From Trifolium pratense (lineage: Eukaryota; Streptophyta; Magnoliopsida; Fabales; Fabaceae): 64,000 nt of DNA. Both the position numbers and the translations under genes were made by a program. Shown in pieces: positions 51,548-63,500 of the stretch; the first letter of the stretch is position 1, and the number at the start of each line of letters is the position of its first letter. Below the pieces are notes generated by a model. The model did no database searches. It was not told the DNA's origin and saw only the letters and a list, made by a program, of their open reading frames with translations. The stretch is from the NCBI RefSeq assembly GCF_020283565.1, contig NC_060061.1:20249362-20313361 (forward strand). The letters are read 5' to 3'.

Positions 51548-53950
51548 ATGTCTGGAGGAGACGATAGTAGCACTAGAACAACCGATGAAGCCGGTGAGGC
51601 CAGTGGAGCTGGTGGTGGTCCTAGAAATGCTTTTGGTTTTGACTACTTGAGTAATGAATCACATGAACATAGTGGCAACAGAAAAGCCCCTATATTCAAT
51701 GGTGATGCATCATTATTTGAGTGGTGGAAGGAAAGACTGTATAGCAATATTACTGCTATTGATCATGAGTTGTGGGATTTGGTTGAGCTGGGAGTAACTT
51801 TTGAAAACTTAAATGAACATGGAAGATTGTCCATTGAGCATAGAAAGTTACTCACACCAGCTAACTTAAAAATCTACACTAAGCATCATAGAGTAAAGGA
51901 CATTGTTGTTGGTGCTATTAGACATGAAGATTATGTCAGAATAGAAAACAAGTCTACTGCTAAATCTATCTTTGATTCGATGTGTGCTACCTATGATGGT
52001 AATGAAAAGGTTCAAGAGGCTAAGGCTAGTCTCTTGATAAGGCAATATGAACTATTCACTATGCAACAAGATGAAAACATTGAAACTATGTTTACAAGGT
52101 TTCAAATCCTTGTATCTGGTCTTAAAGCTCTTAAGAGGAGTTATTCCACCTATGATCATGTTCAGAAGATTCTGAGAAGTCTTCCTATTGCTTGGAGACC
52201 TAAGGTCACTGCAATAGAAGAAGCTCAAAATCTCAAGACTCTGAGTCTTGAGGCTCTGATAAGCAATCTCAGAAGCCATGAGATGGTTCTGAACGCTGAC
52301 TCAGAAGCTAAGAAGAAGTCCAAGTCTGTGGCTTTACAGTCAACTAGGACTCCTTCTAACGCTCTTAAGACTCAGCTTCTTGACATTGAAGAGGAATCTT
52401 CTGCAGATGGTCAAGAGGATGAAATGGGTGAAGATGAATTTGCTTTATTCACCAAGTTTCAGCAATGGAACAGATTTAACAAAAGAAACTTCAGAGGTAA
52501 CAGTTCCAGAAACTTTGTCAGCAAAAAGGATGATCAGAAGAACTGCTTCAACTGTAAGAAGCCAGGACACTTTATTGCTGACTGTCCAGAAATGTCTGCT
52601 AAAGACAAAAGCAAAAGATACAGTTCAAAGAAGCAACAATTTAAGAGCAAATTGAAAAAGAGTCTGATGGCTACTTTTGAAGAGCTATCATCTGAGGAAG
52701 AAGTTGAGGAAGAAGAAGAGGCAAATCTAGCCCTGATGGCTTCAACTGACTCAGATGCAGATTCAGAGGATGAATCAGAATCAGAATCAGAAGTAACAGA
52801 TGAGGTATTTTCTGACTGCTCTAAATCTCAACTTATAACTGCACTTAACAAGGTCATTGAGAAACATCTCAGAGTGTTAAGTAAACAAAAAGTTTTACAA
52901 GAAAAGCTTAACACTCTGACTGAACAAGCAGAACATTTTCAAGGTCTATATCAAGAAACTCTGAATAGAGTAAATGACTTTGAAAAAGGTTGTGCTGTTT
53001 GTCACAAACCTATTGATGAGCAGGAAATAGCTCTTCAACAGTTTGTGCATCTCAACCTTGGGAAGAGCAAAGCTGCTAATAGAATTTATAATGTTTTGAG
53101 ACATAGAGGAGAAAGACTTGGCTATGAATATGGTAGAACATATTCAAAGCTGAAGACCTCTGCCAAAAAGGTTGGAAAATCTTGGGTTTATTATGTTGTT
53201 CCATCCAGTGAAGAGGGAAAGAATCCTGGTATTGTTGAAAATGACAATGATGATCTGAGTGATTTAGAAGCTGACAGCTCAGAGGAACCAAGTTCCTCAG
53301 GATCTGGAAAGGAAAGTTCAGAAGATAGAAGTTGTTCAGAACCTGAGAACATTGGTTCAGAAGTTCTGAAAACTTCAAAATCTGAGACTTCTAATTCTGG
53401 AACCAAAGGAATTTCAGTACCTGAGGCTAGTCAATCTAAAAGCTCAGAAGTTTTTAAAAGAAAGAATTCAAACTCCAAATCTCAGATGCAGTACAGGACT
53501 CAGATTATTTATGATTCTAGAGTAAGTAGATATAATCAATCAGAACATAGGATTGGTAATAAATACAAACCTTGGAATCATAAACAATCCAAATCCTGGA
53601 ATAATAAAAGATTTCAAACAAAGAAAAGGTTTCAAAAAGGTTATTACTCCAAACCAAGATCTTTCTCTAACACTAAACAACATAGTAAGCATTTGTGGAC
53701 TAACAAGCGTGGACCCAGAAGATGGGTACCAAAAGCTGAAATAATGTATCATTCAGATTTACCAACTAGGGAAGGATATGTCCTACCTAGAGTATGGGAA
53801 CAAGTCCTATGCAAAGGAAGAAGGGCTTATGTCCTAGACAAATGGCTGACAAGTTCTCAAGTTAACAATCAGAACTTGAAAAATGAAGAGGAAGAATACT
53901 GGGATGACTTTATCATTAACTGTGATGAAGAGTTCTACCGCAATGATTAA
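51548..53950 (+). CDS. SIRE/Maximus-type copia Gag, intact 800-aa ORF
   Basis: ATG 56 nt after the primer-binding site; 800 residues. A UBN2-type gag domain occupies about 40-270 (FNGDASLFEWWKERL, ENIETMFTRFQILVSGLKAL, ILRSLPIAWRPKVTAIEEA). A CCHC zinc knuckle CFNCKKPGHFIADC follows at ~336-349, then an acidic, serine/glutamate-rich stretch (EEEVEEEEE, DSEDESESESE), a coiled-coil-like segment, and a basic C-terminal part. This long gag is characteristic of the SIRE clade. The frame is intact and ends TAA. Pol continues in another frame, overlapping by 4 nt. Confidence 0.92.
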   Translation: MSGGDDSSTRTTDEAGEASGAGGGPRNAFGFDYLSNESHEHSGNRKAPIFNGDASLFEWWKERLYSNITAIDHELWDLVELGVTFENLNEHGRLSIEHRKLLTPANLKIYTKHHRVKDIVVGAIRHEDYVRIENKSTAKSIFDSMCATYDGNEKVQEAKASLLIRQYELFTMQQDENIETMFTRFQILVSGLKALKRSYSTYDHVQKILRSLPIAWRPKVTAIEEAQNLKTLSLEALISNLRSHEMVLNADSEAKKKSKSVALQSTRTPSNALKTQLLDIEEESSADGQEDEMGEDEFALFTKFQQWNRFNKRNFRGNSSRNFVSKKDDQKNCFNCKKPGHFIADCPEMSAKDKSKRYSSKKQQFKSKLKKSLMATFEELSSEEEVEEEEEANLALMASTDSDADSEDESESESEVTDEVFSDCSKSQLITALNKVIEKHLRVLSKQKVLQEKLNTLTEQAEHFQGLYQETLNRVNDFEKGCAVCHKPIDEQEIALQQFVHLNLGKSKAANRIYNVLRHRGERLGYEYGRTYSKLKTSAKKVGKSWVYYVVPSSEEGKNPGIVENDNDDLSDLEADSSEEPSSSGSGKESSEDRSCSEPENIGSEVLKTSKSETSNSGTKGISVPEASQSKSSEVFKRKNSNSKSQMQYRTQIIYDSRVSRYNQSEHRIGNKYKPWNHKQSKSWNNKRFQTKKRFQKGYYSKPRSFSNTKQHSKHLWTNKRGPRRWVPKAEIMYHSDLPTREGYVLPRVWEQVLCKGRRAYVLDKWLTSSQVNNQNLKNEEEEYWDDFIINCDEEFYRND

Positions 53951-55605
53951 AGTTGTTTCTCATACAGCCTGCCACTCAAAGAAGTATCATGAATCACTCA
54001 TGGTATTTGGATAGTGGATGTTCAAGGCATATGACTGGTGACAAACAACTATTTTCCAAGCTGACTATGAAAGAAGGAGGATCTGTTGGCTTTGGAGGTA
54101 ATCAAAAGGGAAAGATAATAGGTACAGGTACAGTAGGTAATTCTTCTCTATCTATTAATGATGTTTGGTTAGTAGATGGACTCAAACATAACTTATTGAG
54201 CATAAGTCAATTTTGCGACAATGGTTATGTAGTTGTCTTTAATAAGGAATCATGTACTGTGTCTAAACAATCTGATAACTCCATTATATTCAAAGGTCTG
54301 AGAAAGAACAATGTTTATAAAATTAATCTTTCTGATTTGAATGAACAAAAAGTGGTGTGTCTTTTGACCTTGAGTGAAGAAAAATGGATCTGGCATAAGA
54401 GGTTAGGCCATGCTAACTGGAGGTTAATCTCTAAGCTTAGCAAGCTTGACCTTGTCAGAGGTTTACCTAAAATCAAATATCACTCAAACACACTTTGTGG
54501 TTCATGTCAAAAAGGAAAGATTACAAAATCATCTTTTAAACCTAAGAACATTGTCTCTACCTCAAGACCATTGGAACTTCTTCACATTGATCTTTTTGGG
54601 CCAGTTCACACTGCCTCTATCAATGGAAAGAAGTATGGATTAGTGATTGTTGATGACTACAGTAGATGGACTTGGGTAAAATTCCTAAGAACAAAAGATG
54701 AAGCTTATGATGAGTTTAGCATCTTCTGCAAACAAATTCAAAATAAAAAAGGCTACACTATTTTAAAAAGTTAGAAGTGATCATGGTGGAGAATTTGAAA
54801 ATGAACCTTTTGAAAACTTTTGTGAAAAATATGGCATTCTGCATGAATTCTCTTCTCCTAGAACTCCTCAACAAAATGGGGTTGTAGAAAGGAAGAATAG
54901 AACTCTGCAAGAAATGGCCAGAACCATGATGCATGAAACAAATGTAGCAAAGTTTTTATGGGCAGAAGCTGTAAACACAACATGTTATGTTCAAAATAGA
55001 ATCTATATCAGATCTAAGTTGAACAAAACTGCTTATGAATTGTTCAAAGGAAGAAAACCTGATATTTCTTATTTTCATCAGTTTGGATGTACATGTTACA
55101 TCTTAAATAACAAAGTCCATCTAAAGAAATTTGATGCTAGAGGTTATAAGGGTATTTTTATAGGATACTCTGAACGCTCAAAAGCATACAGACTGTATAT
55201 TTCTGAAACACATACTGTGGAAGAAACTATGCATGTCAAATTTGATGACAAAGAGCCTGCTCAAGTGTCAGAGCTTGTGGAAGGTTTGTCTAGATTTCAG
55301 GTATCAGAGGATCAGTATTCAGATATTCCAGACTACTCAGAACATCCATTCTCTGAAGAACCTCTGAATATGACAGTTCCTACAGACTCTGAACAACAAA
55401 GAACTGAAGCAACTACTGAACCTGCTGATGATGAGTCTGAAGATGATGAGCCCCCAAGAAATACTTTCAAATACAAATCATCACATCCAGAGGAACTGAT
55501 CTTAGGCAACAAGGATAGTCCAATGAAGACAAGATCTCAACTAAGAAATGAGGAATCTTTAGTTGGTCTTATCTCAATGATGGAACCTTCTGATGAAAGT
55601 ACAAA
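53947..55605 (+). pseudogene. SIRE-type copia Pol, protease and integrase, frameshifted and truncated
   Basis: Open from 53947. Protease motif WYLDSGCSRHMTG near 54004, pre-integrase HHCC region (IWHKRLGHANWR; LCGSCQKGKITKSSF), then integrase with HIDLFGP. After GYTILK at ~54768 an extra A in an A run shifts the frame; the remaining integrase (VRSDHGGEFEN, NGVVERKNRTLQ) runs on from 54770 in the next frame, through the GKxxDISYFHQFGC region to an acidic tail (55420-55470). The copia reading ends near 55594-55605, before reverse transcriptase, where the Athila LTR begins. Non-functional. Confidence 0.88.
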
Positions 55606-56839
55606 AGCAAGTATTTTCGTTATATCGTATCCACAGAGACTAGTGTGATATCAAACGTTGATTTGCAATTTCCATGATTTTAAGTACGGGTTTTTGTAAG
55701 ATTTAGTTTTGAAAACATAAGAATTCGAATGGATAAAAGGATTTAAACTTTCGGATAATAAAAGGTTGTCGGAACTAGATTCATTATCTCGTTAGCATGT
55801 ATCAATCAACCTCACTATATATATTTCATTTACCAATCATTATTATCACATATCACACATTGAACGTATCCGTATCCGGATTACGCCGTGAGATCTATTA
55901 TATCTACCAACGTTCGATGCCTCGAATCATTAATCGACATAATAGCATTAAGATCTGATATTTGACGTGATTACTAAACTCAACATCTATGTCTAAACAT
56001 TGAAGTTTAATAAGTGATTATCTTTTACTCTTGATTCAAACAATATATGTCTATGTTGTTCAAATCTTTATAGAAATAGACAATTAAAACAAGATAACAC
56101 TTATAATGATTGATAAAGAAAACACATATATTAAGATTAAATTGACTACATGTTCACAAAATAACTACATCTAATCCCAACAACAAAGGAATTTAGCTAG
56201 ACATGATAAAAGTAAACTTACAAGAAAAAGGGATGAAGAACATCTCTTGATTTCTCAAGTATAATGATGAATCCACCTTCAAGAACTCTTAAAACTAATA
56301 TTACTCGTATTTTTTAACTATTACAAAACTCTATATCTAAGAAAATGGCTTCTGAGCTCTATTTATAGATTTTCAGGACAGAGGAGTTCGCTAAGCGAAA
56401 TGATGTTCGCTGAGCGAACTAGTTACTTAAGCAAGGGGTTTCTTGACACGTAGCAAAAGGCTTGACTCATCACTTTGTTCGCCGATGCTCGCTATGTCTC
56501 GCTAACAGACCCTTCCTCCCGGGTTGTGCTCGCCATCTCTCGCTATCTTTCGCTGAGCGAACGTTGAGTTTGCTGTCCTGTTCGCTGAATCTCGCTGAAG
56601 CTCGCCATGGACCCTTTGTCTACTGGTTTAGTTCGCTGTAGCTCGCTATGGCTTCGCTGAGCGAAGGCTTCAAAACCTGCTTTTCTAGCCATTCCTAACA
56701 AAAATGCCTTGGGATCAATTCCTCTTTGATTTAATGTTTATATTTACACCAAAAGGGGTTTTAATCAAGATTTCTTCATAAAAGTATTGGTAAGTGCTCA
56801 TATTTATCAAACATTATAACTAAAATTGGGCACTTATCA
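55594..56839 (-). repeat. 3' LTR of an Athila-type gypsy element
   Basis: On the minus strand the LTR starts TGATAAGTGCCCAATTTTAG at 56839, directly after a polypurine tract (TTGGGGAGATT). It ends at about 55594-55608, near GGATACGATATAACGAAAA. The start and the CTGTGGATACGATAT phrase near the end are typical of legume gypsy LTRs. It holds four exact TTCGCTNAGCGAA palindromes (56387, 56406, 56549, 56653) and many half-sites. The exact right-hand end of the LTR (left on this map) is uncertain because the other LTR lies outside the window. Confidence 0.8.
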
Positions 56840-58373
56840 AATCTCCCCAACTTAGGACTTTGTTTGTCCTCAAACAAAAGGTAATATTTCAACAAGCTCA
56901 AAATTTTAAATCTCAGGAAAGGTTTGTAATCAATCAAAGTTTTTGAAATTTCTTTTCCTAAGCATGAGTAAAACAATGCCTACTCAAGACTATTCCTTAC
57001 AACTTTCAAAAGAACAAAGCATGATCATGAATTGATTGCTATGTCTAAGCAAAATTCTCCACATTTTTATCAAACAATCAAGACTCAAGTGTTATCAAAA
57101 ATTTCTCACCAATATATCACTCAAAGGTAAGTGTTTCACTCAATCCAAACAAAGTGTATGCAACAATTCAATTCAAACATTTATCAGAGCAATGTCACAA
57201 AACATGTCGTCAATTGTGGATCACTAAGGACTTTATTAAGCTTGTAACGGGGCTGGGCTACAAAAAATCATTGTTTTTCTTTGGATTTCAAAAGGCCTCA
57301 AGAATAAGAGAGCAATACAAAACTTACAGAAAATTCATCTTAAAATTTCACATTCATTTACTCCCTTTCTTTTCTTTCTCCCCTATTTCATTGGTGATTC
57401 TTTTCTTTCTTTACAATGACACTTTCTTTTTCACAAATTTTTCTTTTTCTTTCTTTTTGTGTCAATCTTTTATTTTCAACATTTTTCTCTTTTCAATCAC
57501 CCAATCCACTACTTTTCCAAATTATTTTTATGACATTTGTAACCTACTTCTCCCCAACTTGAATCTTTAACATGACCCTAATTGAAATACAATTGCTCTC
57601 CTATCCTAAGACAAGGGTAGAGTAGTTGTTTTTCCATTCTTTTGGTTTCAGGGTTTATAAAACAAACAATTTTCAAAATTTTAAGGCTCAACAGGGGACA
57701 CAAAAGATCACTATCTCACAAGGTAGGTTAAGTTTGGCCAAGTAGTTATCACTCAAAAAGAAACAGGGCCTTGATCATATCCACAATATCAAACACATTA
57801 GTGACAGCAAGATTAAGTTAAAATCAAATGAGCACACAACATTGCTGGCTCTCAAAAATTTATGTAAACAATGGAAAGTTCACACATTCTCACCCGGCTA
57901 GGTTGATAACACAAGCTTCAATCATGTTCAACAAAAACATTGAAAATTATCTTAGAACAATCAACACATTTCAAAACCATGTTGGGTTCCTAAGCTTATT
58001 TCAAGGACTAATCAAGAAGTTTTGACATGAAGTTTCACAAAACATATTCAACATGCTTGATCATTGATTTACCATAAACCTAACTTCAGATTTTTCCTAA
58101 TCATGTGAGCTTGTTTGCAAAAAAAAAAAACTATTTTACAATATTCACACTACTTAAAAACTTGTCACCAAATATTAAACATTAACATTTAAAACACATA
58201 AAAAAAAACATTGTCATCAAACATTGCTAAGTACCACAACACATGTTCAAAATACAAAAGCTTAACACAACCACATAAAACATGAATTTAACTTGTTCCC
58301 GACAAACAACTAAATAAAGCAAAAGAAATAAATGACTGAAAGCTTGTAAATTTTCACTAATTTTTGTGAGCTT
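56840..58373 (-). other. 3' untranslated region of the Athila-type element
   Basis: Non-coding interval between the third ORF and the 3' LTR, with the polypurine tract at 56840-56852. The plus strand is strongly pyrimidine-rich at 57360-57560, i.e. polypurine on the element's sense strand. No convincing ORF: the 138-codon plus-strand frame at 57154-57570 is low-complexity Phe/Ser/Leu. Confidence 0.6.
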
Positions 58374-59642
58374 TCAATCATCATCTGAATCTGCTTCTTC
58401 TTCCTCTTCTCCTGCCATGCTTGCATCACCCTCACCATCATCTTCTTCATCATCATCTTCCATACCAGCTTCTTCACCAGCATCAGCATTTGGTGCCATC
58501 CCTCCTCCAATGAAAGTAGGCCTGTCCTCAGGCCATGCAACATAGGTTTGGAAATCTTGCGGTGTCATCACCGACTGCCCTGTGTGCTGATTATAGAAGG
58601 ACTGCTGCATTGCACTCATGGCTCTATATCCTGCATCATTTTGATCATATAAATGAGTAAAGAAATTGTAAAAATTTTGATCAGAGAATCCGGAGGTGGC
58701 TGGTTGAGTAGGTGGCTGAGGTGGTGGTGGCGGTGGTTGTCGTGCTCTTCTCCTTTTCGGCTTGCAGTAGCGGTCAACATAATCATCATTGATAGTGGGA
58801 ATTTCCTCATTCCCAATCTGAGGAAGATGTAATCTGTTGGCCGAGCACAATCCCATAATGAGACATGGGAAAACTAAAGGACTTTTGCTTTTAACCTTGC
58901 TAGACTTAAGCGCCCTATCCGAGTGACCACTTAGAACAACTTCTTTCATCCACCTAGAAATTATTCCTGCCACATCTATTTCCAAATCCTCATTAATGTA
59001 ATGGATGAGGCCGAGGATGTTCATGGTGGCATCTGAAGGGTGGGAATTAGGTTGGATGTTGTACAAGACCAGATTAAACAGAAGCACAGTGAAAGTTTTC
59101 ATGTCCTCTCTCATTGCCCTCAAAGGTGTTTGAGTCGCATTGAAGACAAAATCGGTGTTTGGTCGAAGCAGCTTACTCCTCATTAATGGAACATCCCAAG
59201 TTCCCCGATTCCGTTGTTTTTGGTACGCACACAGTGTTTCATTGTGCGGCAATGTGAAAGGGTTGCCAAGGTATGCATTGATAGCATCGCGGTCGAATCG
59301 GATGGTGCGACCACGAACCATGGTGGTGTAGGAGAAAGGTTCATCAGCTTCTGGGAGAGCATTAGCATAAAACTCTCTTACTATGACGGGGTTGTAGGTG
59401 GTTGGTGGGTGGACAATCTTTTCCCAACCCCGGAGTTGCACAATTCTTGCAAACCGCTCATAATCGCCATGTTCAAAGATGTCAAAGATTCTTTCACTTA
59501 AAATTTTCCTTTTTTCCAGTGCCCTAAACCGATCAAACTGTTCTTGCCCTTTGAAACGATTCATGTCCAAATCTTCGGTTTGGTGGGAAGAACTTGCGAT
59601 GGTTTTCTGTTTCTTAGCAGCTGAAGGCTTCTTGGGTGCCAT
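58374..59642 (-). CDS. Third ORF of the Athila-type element (plant transposon protein, 'env-like' position), 422 aa
   Basis: Intact ORF with ATG at 59642 and stop at 58374, between pol and the 3' LTR, where Athila elements carry their so-called env-like gene. It starts MAPKKPSAAKKQK (basic, nuclear-signal-like) and then has the conserved region of plant retroelement proteins: RFRALEKRKILSERIFD, RGWEKIVHPP, VREFYANALPEADEPFSYTT, VRGRTIRFDRDAINAYLG. Next come a helical segment, a basic RRRARQ with proline run (residues ~302-312), and a very acidic C-terminus (EEEEEADSDDD). No signal peptide or membrane segment is visible, so it does not look like an envelope glycoprotein; function unknown. It resembles Pfam's putative plant transposon protein family as remembered. 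Confidence 0.85.
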   Translation of the reverse strand: MAPKKPSAAKKQKTIASSSHQTEDLDMNRFKGQEQFDRFRALEKRKILSERIFDIFEHGDYERFARIVQLRGWEKIVHPPTTYNPVIVREFYANALPEADEPFSYTTMVRGRTIRFDRDAINAYLGNPFTLPHNETLCAYQKQRNRGTWDVPLMRSKLLRPNTDFVFNATQTPLRAMREDMKTFTVLLFNLVLYNIQPNSHPSDATMNILGLIHYINEDLEIDVAGIISRWMKEVVLSGHSDRALKSSKVKSKSPLVFPCLIMGLCSANRLHLPQIGNEEIPTINDDYVDRYCKPKRRRARQPPPPPPQPPTQPATSGFSDQNFYNFFTHLYDQNDAGYRAMSAMQQSFYNQHTGQSVMTPQDFQTYVAWPEDRPTFIGGGMAPNADAGEEAGMEDDDEEDDGEGDASMAGEEEEEADSDDD

Positions 59643-60569
59643 TTCCTGAAATAAAATCTATTGAGATAACATAATAACAAGGCACAATCAAAGAAAATTT
59701 TTTGCAGGTTCTGCAGGTGTTCGCTTAGCGAAGGCGCAGCGAAGGCTGGTCTAAAAAAAAAAAAAAATTTTTCAGGTTCGCAAACCTTGGCTTAGCGAGG
59801 GCTTAGCGAAATCAAACATGAAATTTTTCTCAGGGTCGCAGGCGCTCGCTAAGCGAAGGCAAAGCGAAGGGTTGCGAACACAATTTTTGCAGAAAACATG
59901 GTAAATCGACTAGATCTGGATTTTTAAGCATTCTAATCATTGTACTCATCATAAACCTTATAAAAAGAACCAAACTCATGCTAATCTTAACATTTAAAGT
60001 GTATTCAAACCTATTCCTAAGAAACTTGTGCAAAACTACCATAAATAATCACTTTTCAATTTGAATTTTAAACTTATGAAAGTAAGAGTTGAAAAGGATT
60101 TCATACCTGAGTAGTGATGTAGAGATGGGATGCACTAAGTGATGAATGAATGAGTGGGTGCTTGTTTGAGGGTAGAGAGAAATTTTTGTGAAAGAAGAAG
60201 TTTGAAAGGAGAGGTTTGGAGTGAAATGAGAGGATAAGATGGAGGAGAATGTTGTTTTAGGGTTTGGAATGTTTTGAAAACCGTGTTTGTGGTAGTGGGT
60301 GGTGAGGTGGAAACATTTTGGGCCAGCTGTCCGTTTAAAATTGAAGTTCAGGATTCGCAGAGTTCGCTGAGCGAATATAATGTTCGCTGAGCGAACCATA
60401 CCAGAAAAAAAAAAATTTCTGCTGAATCCTTTGGCACAGCTTACACCAAACATGTTCCTACCATCAAAATTATTTTATGCATGCTAAAACATTAAATTAC
60501 TTACAAAATTGGGTTGCCTCCCAACAAGCGCTTGTTTAACGTCATTAGCTTGACGTTCTTTTTGGGGCT
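59643..60569 (-). other. Spacer between Athila pol and third ORF with palindromic repeats
   Basis: Non-coding spacer upstream of the third ORF on the element's sense strand. It holds three exact TTCGCTNAGCGAA palindromes (59720-59732, 60363-60375, 60383-60395) and several half-sites (CTTAGCGA, AAAGCGAAG). It may contain the promoter or splice acceptor that expresses the third ORF. A 134-codon frame at 60049-60453 has no recognised domain. Confidence 0.55.
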
Positions 60570-63500
60570 TCAAGGATCGGAAAGTGGGATTTTGGTAGTG
60601 ACACGATCAAATTCACCACCAAAATAGAGTTTCAACCTTTGACCATTCACAGTCCATGTGGCATTGGTAGCTGGATCTTCCAACACAACTGCACCATATG
60701 GTTTCACTTCACGGATTTTGAAAGGACCGGACCATTTGGATTTAAGCTTTCCCGGAAATAACTTCAATCTTGAGTTGAAAAGCAAAACCATTTGGCCTGG
60801 CCTGAATTCTTTGTTGACAAGCCGTTTATCATGATAGCTTTTGACCTTTTCTTTGTACAGCTTAGAAGATTCATAAGCTTGGCATCTCAATTCATCCAAC
60901 TGTTGAAGCTGAACTTTTCTTTGCTCTCCGGCTTGGCTTTCATCAAAATTCAAAAATTTCAAAGCCCAATAGGCTTTATGTTCAAGCTCGACCGGAAGAT
61001 GACATGCCTTACCATATACCATCTGAAAAGGTGTAAGGCCTATTGGTGCTTTGAAAGCAGTTCGATATGCCCATAATGCCTCGTCTAACTTTAATGACCA
61101 ATCTTTTCTTGATGCGGACACAGTTTTTTCCAGAATTTTCTTTATTTCACGATTCGAAACTTCTGCTTGTCCGTTGGTCTGAGGATGGTATGGCGATGCT
61201 ACTTTGTGCTTGACTCCATAATGCTCAAGTGCTTTGGCTAGTTGAGAATTGCAAAAATGTGACCCTCCATCACTAATAAGCACACGAGGAGTTCCAAAAC
61301 GAGTGAAAATGTTTCTTTTTAGAAATTTTATCACCGTTTTGCCATCGGCTTTTGGTGACGCAATTGCTTCCACCCATTTAGACACATAATCTACTGCCAC
61401 AAGAATGTATTCATTTGAAAATGATGATGGAAAAGGGCCAACGAAATCAATACCCCAGCAATCAAATACTTCAACAACATGCATGTTTTGAAGTGGCATT
61501 TCATTGCGCCTTGAAATTCCACCAATTCTTTGACAGTTATCACATCTCCGAGCATGTTCATAAGTGTCTTTGAACAAACTCGGCCAAAAGAATCCTGACT
61601 GCAAAATTTTTGCTGCTGTTCTTTCTCCATTATAGTGACCTCCATATGGTGAGTTATGACAATGCCACATGATGCTTGTGGCTTCCTCTTTGGTAACACA
61701 TCTCCTCAACAGGTTGTCAGCTCCAATTTTAAACAGATAAGGATCATCCCAAACATATTGATTTGCTTCACGGAGGAACTTTTTCTTTTGGTGCCAATTG
61801 AAATCATCCGGTATTAATCCGGATGCTTTGAAATTAGCCATATCAGCAAACCATGGCCTTTCTTGCACCATAAGCAGTTTTTCATCGGGGAATTCTTCAA
61901 GAACCTCACGTTCATGTTTGGTCACCTCATTGTTTACAAGTCTTGATAAGTGATCAGCTACCAAGTTTTCTGTTCCCTTTTTATCTTTTATCTCAAGATC
62001 AAACTCTTGTAATAAAAGCATCCACCGAATGAGTCTCGGCTTAGAATCAGCTTTTGTAATCAGATACTTGATAGCTGCATGGTCAGTATACACAACAATT
62101 TTTGAACCAATCAAATAAGAATGAAATTTCTCAAATGCATACACTATAGCAAGCAATTCTTTCTCGGTTGTTGCATAGTTAACTTGTGCATCATTTAATA
62201 CTTTGCTTGCATAGTGTATAGCATGAAAAATTTTGTTCTTTCTTTGTCCAAGGACTGCACCAACTGCATAATCACTAGCATCACACATCAATTCAAATTC
62301 GAGTTTCCAATCGGGTGCTATGATTATGGGTGCAGTCACCAATCTTTCTTTCAATTCATTAAAAGCAATTAAACATTCATCATCAAATTTAAAAGTCGTA
62401 CCTTTATTAAGCAAATTGCTTAATGGTTTGGCAATTTTGGAAAAATCCTTGATGAATCTTCGGTAGAAACCGGCATGACCTAGAAAACTTCTGATTCCTT
62501 TGACATTTACCGGAGGAGGGAGCTTTTCAATGACCTCCACCTTTGCTTTATCCACTTCAATACCCTTGGAAGAGATCTTGTGACCAAGAACAATACCTTC
62601 GGTCACCATGAAATGACACTTCTCCCAATTAAGAACCAGATTCGTTTCAACACACCGCTTCAGTACGGTGTCCAAATTCTTCAAGCAATGTTGGAATGAC
62701 GGACCGAACACGGAGAAATCATCCATGAACACTTCGATGCATTTCTCTATCAAGTCAGAAAAAATTGCTTGCATACACCGTTGAAATGTTGCCGGTGCAT
62801 TGCACAATCCGAAAGGCATTCTTCTATAAGCAAAAACACCGAAAGGACATGTGAAAGCTGTTTTTTCATGATCTTCGGGGTTGACTGAAATCTGATTGTA
62901 CCCCGAATATCCATCTAGAAAGCAATAGAACTTCTGACCGGATAATCTCTCAAGCATTTGATCCATAAATGGTAATGGAAAATGATCTTTTCTGGTTGCT
63001 TTGTTGAGTCTCCGGTAATCTATACACATCCGCCACCCGGTGACGGTTCTTGATGGAATTAATTCATTTTTGTCATTCGCAATCACTGTCATCCCTCCTT
63101 TCTTTGGAACCACCTGGACTGGACTAACCCAAGTACTGTCGGAAATCGGATAGATCATACCAGCTTCAAGTAACTTTACCACTTCTTTTCTTACAACCTC
63201 CTTCATTGTTGGATTCAATCGACGTTGAGGCTGTGCAACTGGCTTATAATCATCCTCCATCATAATACTATGCATACAATAAGATGGACTAATACCTTTT
63301 AAGTCGGATAATGCCCATCCTATTGCTTCTTTGTTGTTCTTTAGCACTTGGATCAGACTTTCTTCTTCACCTTTTGATAGAGAACTGCTGATTATTACTG
63401 GTTTTTGATTGTCATCTCCAAGGAAAACATACTTGAGGTGTGATGGTAATGTTTTCAGCTCAAGTTTTACTTCTACCGGCTTTCCATCCTCCTTCAACTC

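Noticed and set aside
57154..57570. 138-codon plus-strand ORF left of the third ORF
   Set aside because: Lies antisense in the pyrimidine-rich 3' region of the Athila element; low-complexity Phe/Ser/Leu.
58310..58543. 77-codon Met/Lys-rich minus ORF
   Set aside because: Out-of-frame shadow of the acidic tail of the third Athila ORF.
60049..60453. 134-codon minus-strand ORF between Athila pol and the third ORF
   Set aside because: Compositionally simple (Ser/Thr/Phe/His), no domain, contains the palindromic repeats; more likely leader or spacer, though a small protein is not excluded.
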